From contig NZ_BCST01000007.1 of the NCBI RefSeq assembly GCF_001571005.1, positions 124,001-188,000 on the forward strand: a DNA stretch of 64,000 nt. The letters are read 5' to 3'. The stretch's first letter is position 1. The number at the start of each line of letters is the position of its first letter. Made by a program: the position numbers and the translations under genes. Shown one piece after another: positions 49,402 to 62,239 of the stretch. The DNA is from Herbiconiux solani NBRC 106740. Its GTDB lineage: Bacteria; Actinomycetota; Actinomycetes; Actinomycetales; Microbacteriaceae. The notes beneath the pieces are model-generated. The model saw only the letters and a program-made list of their open reading frames with translations, was not told the DNA's origin and searched no databases.

Positions 49402-51996
49402 GTGAAGGCGATTCGCAAGTTCACCGTCCGTTCCGTGCTGCCCGAGTCGCTGAGTGCGCTCGGCGAGCTCGCAGCGAACCTCCGCTGGGCCTGGGACCAG
49501 CCGACGCAGCAGATCTTCTCCCACATCTCGCCCGACGAGTGGCGCGCGACGCTCGGCGATCCGGTCGCCCTGCTGGGCGCTGTGAGCCCCGAGCGTCTGG
49601 AGCAGCTCGCCGGCGACGCCGGGTTCGTGGCGTGGGCGAACAGCCTTCGCGACCAGCTGCACGCCTACCTCGAGGAACCGCGCTGGTACCAGCACCTCGA
49701 GGGCCCCCGGCCCCGCTCGATCGGGTACTTCTCACCCGAGTTCGGCATCGCCGCCGCCTTGCCGCAGTATTCGGGAGGTCTCGGCATCCTGGCCGGCGAC
49801 CACCTGAAGGCCGCCTCGGACCTCGGTGTGCCCATCATCGGCGTGGGCCTGTTCTACCGGGCGGGCTACTTCTCGCAGGCCATCTCGCGTGACGGCTGGC
49901 AGGAGGAGAGCTACCCGGTGCTCGACCCCGACGGCCTCCCGCTGTCGGTGCTGCGCCAGGCCGACGGCACCCCGGCGCAGATCGTGCTGGCGCTGCCGGC
50001 CGATCGGGCGCTGCACGCCCGCATCTGGCAGGCGCAGGTCGGCCGGGTGCGGCTGTTGATGCTCGACACCGACATCCCGGACAACGACGACGACCTGCGC
50101 AGCGTGACCGACCGCCTCTACGGCGGCGGCAGCGAGCACCGCCTGCTGCAGGAGCTGCTGCTCGGCATCGGCGGCGTGCGCGCCCTCGAGGTGCTGGCCG
50201 AGCTGACCGACCAGGCGATGCCGGAGGTCTATCACACCAACGAGGGGCACGCCGGCTTCCTCGGGCTCGAGCGCATCTCGAACCTGATCGGCGGCGGGCT
50301 GAGCTTCGACCAGGCACTGCAGGTCGTGCGCGCCGGCACCGTCTTCACGACCCACACCCCGGTGCCCGCGGGCATCGACCGGTTCGAGCGCACCCTCATG
50401 GAGCGGTACTTCTCGACCGACATGCTGCCGGGCCTGGACGCCTCGGAAGTGCTCGCACTCGGCGCCGAGGACTACGAGGGCGGTTCGCCGGACGTGTTCA
50501 ACATGGCCGTGATGGGGATGCGGCTCGCCCAGCGCGCCAACGGCGTCTCGGTGCTGCACGGCGCGGTCAGCCGGGGCATGTTCGCGGGCCTCTGGCCGGG
50601 GTTCGACCGCGACGACGTGCCGATCACCTCGGTGACGAACGGGGTGCACGCCCCCACCTGGACCGATCCGCTGCTGCAGGAGCTCTCCCGCTCGAAGCTC
50701 GGCACCGGTGACACGACCACGGCCGACTGGGCGTCGGAAGCGGTGACGGATGCCGAGATCTGGGCGGTCCGTGGCGACATGCGGCGGCAGCTGGTGCACG
50801 ACGCCCGGCGCCGTGTGACCGAGGCCTGGCGCGAGCAGAACCCCGATTCCATCGCACCGAGCTGGTTCCAGAAGCTGCTCGACCCCGAGGTGCTGACGAT
50901 CGGCTTCGCCCGGCGCGTGCCGACCTACAAGCGGCTCACGCTGATGCTGCACGACCCCGCCCGGCTGAAGTCGATCCTGCTGAACCCCGAGCGGCCCGTG
51001 CAGTTCGTGATCGCGGGCAAGTCGCATCCGGCCGACGAGGAAGGCAAGCGGCTCATCCAGAAGCTCGTGCAGTTCGCCTCGGACCCGGAGGTGCGCCAGC
51101 GCATCGTGTTCCTGCCGAACTACGACATCGGCATGGCGCAGCTGCTCTACCCGGGCACGGACGTGTGGCTCAACAACCCGCTCCGCCCGCTCGAGGCCTG
51201 CGGCACGTCGGGCATGAAGGCGGCGCTGAACGGCGGGCTCAACCTCTCGATCCTCGACGGCTGGTGGAACGAGTACTTCGACGGCGAGAACGGCTGGGCC
51301 ATTCCCACGGCCGACTCCGCGGGCGACGCCGAGGAGCGGGACACGCTCGAGGCGGAGGCCCTCTACGACCTGCTCGAGAACCAGGTGGCGCCGCGGTTCT
51401 ACGATCGCGACGCCGACGGCATCCCCGAGCACTGGATGCAGTCCATCCGCCACACGCTCGCCACCCTGTCGCCCGAGCTGAGCGCCGAGCGGATGGTGCG
51501 CGAGTACGTGCAGCGCCTGTACGTGCCGGCCGCCGAGGCGGAGCGCGCGATGACCGTCGACGACCACGAGGCCGCCCGTGAGCTGGCCGAGTGGAAGGAG
51601 CGGGTACGCGCGGCCTGGCCGGGTGTCGCCGTCGTGCACGTCGAGTCCGGCGGGCTGGACGACACCCCGCAGGTGGGCGACGAACTGCATGTGCGGGCGC
51701 ACGTGCAGCTGGGCGGCCTGACACCGGAGGACGTCGCCGTGGAGGTCGTCTACGGGCACGCGGCGCACGGCGACGAGCTCACCGACGTGGCCGTCGCGGA
51801 GCTCGAGCGGCCGCACCGGTCGGGCTCGAACGGCGAGGCGGTCGGTGAGGCGGAGGCTTCCGGCGGCGAGCTCGTGTACTCGGGCACGCTGTCGCTCTCG
51901 CGGGCGGGGTCGTTCGGGTACACCGTGCGGATCGTGCCGAAGCACGCGAACTTCGCGTCGCCGGCCGAGCTCGGGCTGATCGCCTCGGCGCACTAG
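49402..51996 (+). CDS. glgP: Glycogen/alpha-glucan phosphorylase (GlgP family)
   Basis: This enzyme phosphorolytically releases glucose-1-phosphate from glycogen ends. The 864-residue protein is the actinobacterial type with an N-terminal DUF3417-like segment (ESLSALGELAANLRWAWDQPTQQIF). PLP is held by Lys606 in CGTSGMKAALNGG; HTNEGHAGF, FTTHTPVPAG and FARRVPTYKRLTL line the active site. The GTG start has AGAAGG upstream and TAGGCT at 49355-49360. It is divergent from glgE–glgB, pairing breakdown with synthesis across a 159-base region. Confidence 0.95.
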   Translation: MKAIRKFTVRSVLPESLSALGELAANLRWAWDQPTQQIFSHISPDEWRATLGDPVALLGAVSPERLEQLAGDAGFVAWANSLRDQLHAYLEEPRWYQHLEGPRPRSIGYFSPEFGIAAALPQYSGGLGILAGDHLKAASDLGVPIIGVGLFYRAGYFSQAISRDGWQEESYPVLDPDGLPLSVLRQADGTPAQIVLALPADRALHARIWQAQVGRVRLLMLDTDIPDNDDDLRSVTDRLYGGGSEHRLLQELLLGIGGVRALEVLAELTDQAMPEVYHTNEGHAGFLGLERISNLIGGGLSFDQALQVVRAGTVFTTHTPVPAGIDRFERTLMERYFSTDMLPGLDASEVLALGAEDYEGGSPDVFNMAVMGMRLAQRANGVSVLHGAVSRGMFAGLWPGFDRDDVPITSVTNGVHAPTWTDPLLQELSRSKLGTGDTTTADWASEAVTDAEIWAVRGDMRRQLVHDARRRVTEAWREQNPDSIAPSWFQKLLDPEVLTIGFARRVPTYKRLTLMLHDPARLKSILLNPERPVQFVIAGKSHPADEEGKRLIQKLVQFASDPEVRQRIVFLPNYDIGMAQLLYPGTDVWLNNPLRPLEACGTSGMKAALNGGLNLSILDGWWNEYFDGENGWAIPTADSAGDAEERDTLEAEALYDLLENQVAPRFYDRDADGIPEHWMQSIRHTLATLSPELSAERMVREYVQRLYVPAAEAERAMTVDDHEAARELAEWKERVRAAWPGVAVVHVESGGLDDTPQVGDELHVRAHVQLGGLTPEDVAVEVVYGHAAHGDELTDVAVAELERPHRSGSNGEAVGEAEASGGELVYSGTLSLSRAGSFGYTVRIVPKHANFASPAELGLIASAH

Positions 51997-52101
51997 CGGG
52001 GCAGCGGCGGCGCGCCCGTGGACGCGGCGACGGAGTACCCGCGGTGCAACGGCGCCGCACCAGCGGCGCGATCGGCCGCCGCGGGCCTGTAGCCTGATCC
52101 C

Positions 52102-53619
52102 GTGGTCGGGGGGATCACGCTCGCGAAGGGGCCACGGATGAGCGCACGACGGGTACCCACGGCCCTGGCCATCGTCGCGGCCTCGCTGCCGGTGTTCATG
52201 GGCACGCTCGACAACCTCGTCGTGACCAGCGCGCTCCCGGTGATCGGCCGCGACCTGCACGCCTCGATCGAGCAGCTGCAGTGGTTCGTCAACGCGTTCA
52301 CGCTCAGCTTCGCGACGTTCATGCTGCTGGCGGTCTCGCTCGGCGACCGTTACGGCCGCCGCCGCGTGTTCCTCATCGGCATCGTGGTCTTCACCCTGTC
52401 CTCCGCCGCCTGCGCGCTCAGCACGTCGCCCGAGATGCTGATCGTCTCGCGCGCGATCGAGGGGGCGGGGGCGGCGGCGATCATGCCGCTGTCGTTGACC
52501 CTGCTCGTCGGCTCGGTTCCGGCGACGGCCCGCAACCTGGCGATCGGCATCTGGGGTGGCGTCTCAGGGCTCGGCGTCGCGCTCGGTCCGTTGATCGGCG
52601 GCGCCGTGCTGGTCGGCTGGGACTGGGATGCGATCTTCTGGATCAACGTGCCCGTCGGCATCGTCGCCGTGCCGCTCGCGCTGTACGCGCTGCCCGACTC
52701 GGTGGGCGTACGGCTCCGCGCCGACGTGCTGGGCGTCGTGCTCGCCGGGCTCGGCATCCTCGGAGTCGTCTACGGCATCGTGAACGGCAACAGCGCGGGC
52801 TGGACGAGCCCGGGCGTGCTCGTGCCGCTCGTGGCGGGGGCCGCGCTGCTGGTGGCGTTCGTGTTCTGCGAATCGCGGGTGCGGGATCCGCTGCTGCCGC
52901 TCCGGCTGTTCCGCGACCGCAGCTTCAGCGTCGCCAACATCGTGGGCCTGACCTTCAGCTTCGGGATGTTCGGGGCCGTGTTCATCCTGATCCAGTACCT
53001 CCAGATCGTGGCCGGGGTCGATGCCCTCGGGGCGGGCCTCATGACGATGCCGTGGACCCTCTCGCCGCTGTTCATCGCGCCGCTCACGGGCATCCTGTCG
53101 CCCCGCGTCGGGACCCGGGTGCTGATCGTCGTCGGCTGCCTGCTGCAGGCGGCCGCGGTGGGCTGGCTGGCACTCACGATGACCCAGGAGCTGCACTACG
53201 CCCTGATGCTGCCCGGGTTCATCGCCGGAGGGATCGGCATGGGACTGGTCTTCGCGCCGATCTCGACCGCGGTGCTCGCGAACATGGCGCCGGAGGACAA
53301 CGCGAAGGCCTCGGGTGCGAACTCGACCATCCGCGAGATCGGTGTGGCCCTCGGCATCGCGGTCGTGACCACGGTCTTCGTCGGTCTCGGCGGCCGCTTC
53401 ACCCCGACGGGCTACATCGAGGCCGCGGTCCCCGCCGTCGGCATCGGCGCGCTCGTCCTCCTCCTGGCGGCGATCGCCGCCCTCGCCCTCCCGTCCGGCA
53501 AGGGCCACGGCGCCGCCGCCGCACCCGCCGTCCCCACCCACGACCGAGCCGGAGCCGCCGCCGGCCTCAGCACCGCAGTAACCCACGCCCTCCGCCGCCC
53601 CCGAACTCCCACCCCGTAG
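52102..53619 (+). CDS. MFS transporter, DHA2 (EmrB/QacA) family
   Basis: A 505-residue, 14-helix drug:H+ antiporter-type protein. It shows FMGTLDNLVVTSALPVIGRDL (motif D1 region), GDRYGRRRVFLIGIVVF (motif A), WRL-less motif C region GVSGLGVALGPLIGGAVLVGWDW, and a Pro/Ala-rich C-terminus. It probably exports drugs or lipophilic compounds. GTG 52102 is chosen because TAGCCT (52090-52095) is six bases upstream; ATG 52138 is an alternative. It lies between glgP and glgX but has no evident role in glycogen metabolism. Confidence 0.88.
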   Translation: MVGGITLAKGPRMSARRVPTALAIVAASLPVFMGTLDNLVVTSALPVIGRDLHASIEQLQWFVNAFTLSFATFMLLAVSLGDRYGRRRVFLIGIVVFTLSSAACALSTSPEMLIVSRAIEGAGAAAIMPLSLTLLVGSVPATARNLAIGIWGGVSGLGVALGPLIGGAVLVGWDWDAIFWINVPVGIVAVPLALYALPDSVGVRLRADVLGVVLAGLGILGVVYGIVNGNSAGWTSPGVLVPLVAGAALLVAFVFCESRVRDPLLPLRLFRDRSFSVANIVGLTFSFGMFGAVFILIQYLQIVAGVDALGAGLMTMPWTLSPLFIAPLTGILSPRVGTRVLIVVGCLLQAAAVGWLALTMTQELHYALMLPGFIAGGIGMGLVFAPISTAVLANMAPEDNAKASGANSTIREIGVALGIAVVTTVFVGLGGRFTPTGYIEAAVPAVGIGALVLLLAAIAALALPSGKGHGAAAAPAVPTHDRAGAAAGLSTAVTHALRRPRTPTP

Positions 53620-53690
53620 GCGATCCGGCGCCGACGCCGTAGGCGAGGCAGCAAGCGCTCGCGGCGATCGAAAGCCGCAGGCCGCGCCCA

Positions 53691-53830
53691 CTCAACCCAA
53701 GGTGAGGGCGCGGCCGCGAAGCGACCGCACCCGAACATGTCGCGTCGCGCCGGGCAGGGACCGGCGCGACCGCGCGAGCGCCCCTCGCCGCAGGCGAGAG
53801 GTGCCCGCGCGCAGCCAAACAGCGCAGCTA
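53691..53830 (-). repeat. Intergenic structured repeat, copy 5 (single, inverted)
   Basis: Read on the minus strand it begins at the TAG stop of glgX (TAGCTGCGC), has a locus-specific hairpin (CACCTCTCGCC..GGCGAGGGG), the shared GCGCCG..CGGCGC hairpin, GCGACATGTTCGG, GGTCGCTTCGCGGCC and TCACCTTGGGTTGAG. It has no inverted partner on the other side of the gap (53620-53690), unlike the other two loci. The junction is again convergent. Confidence 0.78.
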
Positions 53831-55888
53831 GACAGCCCGATAGAGCTGTAAAGATGCCGCCGCGACCTCGATCGTGTCCCCCGGCGCGAAGCGGGGGAGC
53901 GGGGCGTCGTGGTGGTGGGGGGCTGGGGCGTCCTCCGCCGAGTCCCAGAGGAGCTCGTAGGCCTCGACGCCGTCGTGCTCGGGCAGGGTCACCGTCTCGG
54001 GGGCCTCGACGCCGTGGATGACGGTGAGGATGCGGTTGAACGGCTCCTGCTCGGGCGTGGACGCGGCCACGTAGACGAGCGTGCGGTACTCGGGCGAGTT
54101 CCAGTCGGCGACCGACATCGACCCGCCGCGGATGTCGTACCAGTCGAGCTGGCTGGCGCCCGGTGTGCGCTCGCCGAAGACGCCGAAGTGCTGCGGCCGG
54201 AGCGCCGGATTCTCGCGCCGCACTCGCAGCAGGTGCTGGGTCGTGCGCCAGAGGTCCTTCTGCCAGGTGCGCCGGTCCCAGCTGATCCAGGTCAGCTCGC
54301 TGTCGTGGCAGTAGGCGTTGTTGTTGCCCTTCTGGCTGCGCCCGAACTCGTCGCCCGCCGTGATCATCGGCACGCCGGCCGAGAGCAGCAGCGTGCCCAT
54401 CAGGTTGCGCATCGCCCGGCGCCGCGACTGCTCGATCGCCCGGCTCGAGGTGGGCCCCTCGATGCCGTGGTTGTACGACATGTTGTTGTCGGTCCCGTCG
54501 CGGTTCGACTCGCCGTTGCCCACGTTGTGCTTCACGTTGTAGGCGGTGAGGTCGGCGAGCGTGAACCCGTCGTGCGCGGTGACGAAGTTGACCGAGGCGA
54601 GCGGGCCGCGGGCCTGGGAGAAGGTGTTGGAGGATCCCGCGATGCGCGTGGCGAGCATCCCGACGCCGTCGCCCGGGTTGCCGTTCTCGCGGATCGACTT
54701 GATGTCGCGCAGCCAGAACTTGCGCATCCGGTCGCGGAAGCGGTCGTTCCACTCCGACCAGGGTGCCGGGAAGTTGCCGGTCTGCCAGCCGCCCATCCCC
54801 ACGTCCCACGGCTCGGCGATCATCTTGACGCCGGCGAGCTCGGGGTCGTCGACGAGCGCGGTGAGCAGCGGATGCTGGGGGTCGTAGTAGTGGTCGGCGT
54901 TCCGGCCCAGGGTGGCCGCCAGGTCGAACCGGAACCCGTCGATCTGCACCTCGTTCGCCCAGTACTTGACCGAGTCGAGGATCATCCGCGCCGCGGCCGG
55001 GGTGCTGGTGTTTATCGAGTTGCCGCATCCCGTCACGTCGACGTAGTCGCCGCGCGAGGTCTGGCGGTAGTACCCCGCGTTGTCGATGCCGCGGAAGCTC
55101 GTGGTCGGCCCGAGCCGGCCCTCCTCGGCCGTGTGGTTGTAGACCACGTCGAGGATGACCTCGAGCCCCGCCTCGTGCAGCAGCTTGACCATGCCCTTGA
55201 ACTCGCGGAGCACGGCGCCCGGCCCCTCGCCCTGCGCGGCCCGCGAGGCGTAGAGGCTGTGCGGCGCGAAGAAGCCGAGGGTGTTGTAGCCCCAGTAGTT
55301 CGACAGCCCCTGCTTCTGCAGCCGCTGCTCGGAGACGAAGGCGTGCACCGGCAGCAGCTCGACAGCGGTGACGCCGAGGCTCTTGAGGTAGCCGATGCTC
55401 GACTCGTGCGCGAGGCCCGCGTAGGTGCCGCGGAGGTTCTCCGGGATGCGCGGATTGAGCTTGGAGATGCCCTTGACGTGCGCTTCGTAGATCACGGTGC
55501 GGTCGAGCGGGGTGGCCGGTTTCGTGACGCCGTTCCAGTTGAACTCCTCGTCGACGACGACGCTCCGGAACTGCTCACGTCCCGAGCGCACCAGTCCGCG
55601 CGCGTAGGGGTCGAGCAGCGCGAGCGAGGGGTCGAAGGCGTTCGTCGGCGCCGCGGGCCCGTCGACGCGCAGGCTGTAGCGGCGTCCGGGGGCGAGGCTT
55701 CGCGAGCGGCCCGACCAGACGCCGTCCGCATCCCGGGTCAGCGGCACCGTCTTGAACACCCAGTTCGGGTCTTTCTGGTCGTAGAGGCAGACCTCGATGC
55801 TGGTCGCGTTCTCGGACCAGACGCGGATCTCTCCGCCGTGCGAGGTCTGGCGGACGCCCATTCGGGCAAGGGGGTCGGCCGAAGTCAT
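53828..55888 (-). CDS. glgX: Glycogen debranching enzyme GlgX (isoamylase type)
   Basis: GlgX hydrolyses alpha-1,6 branches left after phosphorolysis. The 686-residue GH13_11 protein has an N-terminal CBM48 domain (MGVRQTSHGGEIRVWSEN), LDVVYNHTAEEG, the nucleophile region IDGFRFDLAATLGR, the acid IAEPWDVG, and FVTAHDGFTLADLTAYNVKHN. ATG 55888 is preceded by TACTCT at seven bases (minus strand 55901-55896). The reading frame is open further upstream, but conserved sequence starts here and the upstream part lies opposite the cysteine desulfurase gene. Confidence 0.95.
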   Translation of the reverse strand: MTSADPLARMGVRQTSHGGEIRVWSENATSIEVCLYDQKDPNWVFKTVPLTRDADGVWSGRSRSLAPGRRYSLRVDGPAAPTNAFDPSLALLDPYARGLVRSGREQFRSVVVDEEFNWNGVTKPATPLDRTVIYEAHVKGISKLNPRIPENLRGTYAGLAHESSIGYLKSLGVTAVELLPVHAFVSEQRLQKQGLSNYWGYNTLGFFAPHSLYASRAAQGEGPGAVLREFKGMVKLLHEAGLEVILDVVYNHTAEEGRLGPTTSFRGIDNAGYYRQTSRGDYVDVTGCGNSINTSTPAAARMILDSVKYWANEVQIDGFRFDLAATLGRNADHYYDPQHPLLTALVDDPELAGVKMIAEPWDVGMGGWQTGNFPAPWSEWNDRFRDRMRKFWLRDIKSIRENGNPGDGVGMLATRIAGSSNTFSQARGPLASVNFVTAHDGFTLADLTAYNVKHNVGNGESNRDGTDNNMSYNHGIEGPTSSRAIEQSRRRAMRNLMGTLLLSAGVPMITAGDEFGRSQKGNNNAYCHDSELTWISWDRRTWQKDLWRTTQHLLRVRRENPALRPQHFGVFGERTPGASQLDWYDIRGGSMSVADWNSPEYRTLVYVAASTPEQEPFNRILTVIHGVEAPETVTLPEHDGVEAYELLWDSAEDAPAPHHHDAPLPRFAPGDTIEVAAASLQLYRAV

Positions 55889-55909
55889 GGGACTTAGAGT
55901 AGTGGTGCC
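55889..55909. promoter_or_regulatory. Overlapping divergent promoters of glgX and the cysteine desulfurase gene
   Basis: Only 21 bases separate the two ATGs. TAGAGT (55895-55900, plus) and TACTCT (55901-55896, minus) overlap in one TAGAGTA block and are nine and seven bases before their start codons. Both mRNAs should be leaderless, and the two -10 elements cannot be occupied together. Confidence 0.6.
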
Positions 55910-57094
55910 ATGCCCGTCTACCTCGACCACGCGGCGACCACGCCGATGCTCCCCGCGGCCCGCTCGGCCTACGTCGACGCACTGGGCCTGGTGGGCAATC
56001 CGTCGTCCATCCACAGCCAGGGGCAGGATGCGAAACGGCTGCTCGAGGAGGCCCGCGAGGTCGTCGCCGCGTCGGTCGGCGCCGAGCCGATCGAGGTCAT
56101 CTTCACCTCGGGCGGCACCGAGTCGGTGAACCTCGGCGTCAAGGGCCTGTACTGGAAGCGGCAGCAGGATGCGCCGCGCCCGGTCCTCCTGGTCGCGTCG
56201 GGCGAGCACCACGCCACCGTCGACGCGGTCGACTGGCTCGTCGCGCACGAGGGTGCCCAGGTGCACTGGCTGCCGGTGGACGGGGTCGGGCGGCTGCAGC
56301 CCGCCGTGCTGGAGGCGGCGCTCGCCGAGCACGGCGCATCCGTCGCCCTGGTCTCGGTGCTGTGGGCCAGCAACGAGGTCGGCACCGTGCAGCCCGTCGA
56401 GGAGCTCGTGGCGCTCGCCACCGCGGCCGGCGTGCCTGTGCACCTGGACGCGGTGGCCGCCTACGGCTACCTGCCGATCGCGTTCGACGCCCTCGGAGCT
56501 GCCGCGCTCAGTATCTCGGCCCACAAGATCGGCGGCCCGGTCGGGATCGGGGCGCTCGTGCTCTCGCGCGCCTGGGAGGTCGAGGCGCTGATCCACGGCG
56601 GCAACCAGCAGCGGGTGCGCTCGGGCACGCAGGACGTCGCCGGCGCTGTGGCCTTCGCGGCGGCCGCCCGGGAGTCGCTCGACCCCGCCGAGTCTGCCGA
56701 GTTCGTCGGCGGGCTCAGGATGCTGCGCGACCGCCTGATCGACGGCGTGCGGGCCGCGGTGCCCGAGGCCGTGCTGCGCGGCGACCCGACGCCCGAGGGG
56801 CGTCTGCCGGGCAACGCGCACTTCACGTTCCCGGGCGCGGAGGGCGACTCGCTCCTGTTCCTCCTCGACATGGCGGGGTTCTCGGTCTCGACCGGATCGG
56901 CCTGCCAGGCGGGGGTGCCCGAGGTCTCGCACGTGCTGACGGCGATGGGGCTGCCGGAGGACGAGGCGCGCGGGGCGCTGCGGTTCACGCTGGGGCACGG
57001 GACGACGGAGGCCGAGGTCGACGCGCTCGTCGCTGCGCTGCCGGCCGCGTACGCGGCGGCGCGGAAGGCCGGGTTCGCGTCGCGATTGGTGTGA
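55910..57094 (+). CDS. Cysteine desulfurase (NifS/IscS-like)
   Basis: A 394-residue PLP enzyme that moves sulfur from cysteine to acceptors. PLP Lys206 is in SISAHKIGGP, and Cys332 in STGSACQAG carries the persulfide. The start MPVYLDHAATTPM is typical. The neighbouring mnmA needs such a sulfur donor for tRNA 2-thiolation, so the pair probably works together. There is no iscU or suf gene nearby. Confidence 0.93.
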   Translation: MPVYLDHAATTPMLPAARSAYVDALGLVGNPSSIHSQGQDAKRLLEEAREVVAASVGAEPIEVIFTSGGTESVNLGVKGLYWKRQQDAPRPVLLVASGEHHATVDAVDWLVAHEGAQVHWLPVDGVGRLQPAVLEAALAEHGASVALVSVLWASNEVGTVQPVEELVALATAAGVPVHLDAVAAYGYLPIAFDALGAAALSISAHKIGGPVGIGALVLSRAWEVEALIHGGNQQRVRSGTQDVAGAVAFAAAARESLDPAESAEFVGGLRMLRDRLIDGVRAAVPEAVLRGDPTPEGRLPGNAHFTFPGAEGDSLLFLLDMAGFSVSTGSACQAGVPEVSHVLTAMGLPEDEARGALRFTLGHGTTEAEVDALVAALPAAYAAARKAGFASRLV

Positions 57095-57173
57095 GCGGCG
57101 GTCGACGGGCCGGCCCGGGTCGCCGCCTGGGCTGTCTCGCCTCGGCTGTGCGGCCTCGGCTCGATCGGCCGGC

Positions 57174-58154
57174 CTAGAGGTTGAGGGTCGTGATGATGGC
57201 GAGGTGGTCGGAGCCGCCGGCCGTCATCGTGCGGTTCGAGGTGACCTCCATGCCGCGCTGCAGCAGGTGGTCGAGCCGGGTCGCGGGGGAGGCGGCCGGC
57301 CAGGTGAAGCCGAACCCGCCGTCGGTCTGGTTGGCCTCGCTCAGCTGATCCGTGAGCCCCGCCAGGTTGCGGTCGTCGGAGCCGGCGTTGAAGTCGCCGA
57401 CCATGAACAGGCGCTCGTTCTCGTCGCGGGGCACGTAGTCGGAGAGGTTCGCGAGCATCTCGTCGCGCGCCGCGTGGTCGTCGGGCCGGGCGGATGCCGC
57501 GTGCACGACGTAGATGCTCACCAGTCCCGCCGGGGTCGCGAGGTCGGCGGCGAGGCCCCGCTGCCAGCCGAGGCCGAGGTCGAGCGCCTGCGCGTTCTCG
57601 ATCGGGTAGCTGCTCCAGACGCCGACCGTGCCGATGCCGTAGCTGTAGGGGTAGGCGGCGTCGAGCACGCCCGCAGCCTCGTCTCGAGCATCCGAGTCCA
57701 TCTCCTGCAGCGCGATCACCTGGGCGCCGGTGGCCGCGAGGGCGGTGGCGGAGGCGGCGGCCGTGCCCGAGTCGGCCTCGATGTTCTGGCTCGCGACGGT
57801 CAGCGTGTTCGAGCTGGGGGCCGGGGCGCTCCAGGAGAGCGGCACGATGCCGGGAACGAACATGACGCCCCAGACGAGTGCGGGCACGAGAGCCGCGCCG
57901 ATCGCGCCCTTGCTGCGGCTGAACAGACCGATCACCAGGAGGACGGGGACGAGGAGCCCGAACCAGGGGAGCGCCGACTCGAACAGGAGGGCGACCCCGA
58001 ACACCTCGGGAACGAAGGCGTGCAGCGCGAGTGCTGCGGCGAGCAGCAGCGAGAGCACGACGACGACGACGCCGAGGCCCGGACGGGTTCGCGATCGGCG
58101 TCGGGACGGGGTGGGCCGCGCGGTGTCGCGAGGTGCCTCGAGCAGTGCTGACAT
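57174..58154 (-). CDS. Endonuclease/exonuclease/phosphatase family membrane protein
   Basis: 326 residues. A basic N-terminus (~1-22) and three membrane helices (~24-45, 48-70, 75-95) precede an EEP domain: TVASQNIEAD, VIALQEMDSDA (catalytic Glu), VHAASARPDDH, MVGDFNAGSDDRN and a final GGSDHLAIITTL. The active site probably faces outward. The substrate could be a nucleic acid, phospholipid or other phosphoester. ATG 58154 is preferred over TTG 58163. It lies opposite in direction to its flanking genes and separates the cysteine desulfurase gene from mnmA. Confidence 0.85.
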   Translation of the reverse strand: MSALLEAPRDTARPTPSRRRSRTRPGLGVVVVVLSLLLAAALALHAFVPEVFGVALLFESALPWFGLLVPVLLVIGLFSRSKGAIGAALVPALVWGVMFVPGIVPLSWSAPAPSSNTLTVASQNIEADSGTAAASATALAATGAQVIALQEMDSDARDEAAGVLDAAYPYSYGIGTVGVWSSYPIENAQALDLGLGWQRGLAADLATPAGLVSIYVVHAASARPDDHAARDEMLANLSDYVPRDENERLFMVGDFNAGSDDRNLAGLTDQLSEANQTDGGFGFTWPAASPATRLDHLLQRGMEVTSNRTMTAGGSDHLAIITTLNL

Positions 58155-58206
58155 CGATCCCAATTCTGCACCGCGAGACTGGAGATTGACCCAGCCGCGC
58201 GTGTGA

Positions 58207-61899
<3,693 letters not shown>

Positions 61900-61939
61900 A
61901 ATTCCCCCACACCCTTCGCGAACAGAACACCGGAGCACC

Positions 61940-62239
61940 ATGTCCGAAATCACCCAGGAGCAGGTCGCGCATCTCGCGAACCTCGCCCGGATCGCCCTGA
62001 CACCTCAGGAGATCGCAAGCCTCACGACCGAGCTCGGCTCGATCGTCGACAACGTCGCGAAGGTGTCCGAGGTGGCCACGGCCGACGTCCCGGCCACCAG
62101 CCACCCGATCCCGCTGCAGAACGTCTACCGGCCCGACGTGCCGGGCACGACGCTCACCACCGAGCAGGCCCTGGCGGGCGCTCCCGACCACGACGGCTCG
62201 CGCTTCCGCGTGACCGCGATCCTGGGGGAAGAGCAGTGA
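61940..62239 (+). CDS. gatC: Aspartyl/glutamyl-tRNA amidotransferase subunit C
   Basis: GatC (99 residues) stabilises GatA in the GatCAB complex, which converts Glu-tRNA(Gln) and Asp-tRNA(Asn). It begins [20 protein letters not shown] and has the conserved middle [15 protein letters not shown] and [13 protein letters not shown] lies six bases before the ATG. TAGAAT near 61897-61902, at the end of ligA, may serve as its promoter. The stop overlaps the gatA start. Confidence 0.95.
   Translation: MSEITQEQVAHLANLARIALTPQEIASLTTELGSIVDNVAKVSEVATADVPATSHPIPLQNVYRPDVPGTTLTTEQALAGAPDHDGSRFRVTAILGEEQ

Noticed and set aside
55889-56998. Extension of glgX upstream of 55888
   Set aside because: The open frame lies antisense to the cysteine desulfurase gene; the conserved CBM48 start and promoter are at 55888.
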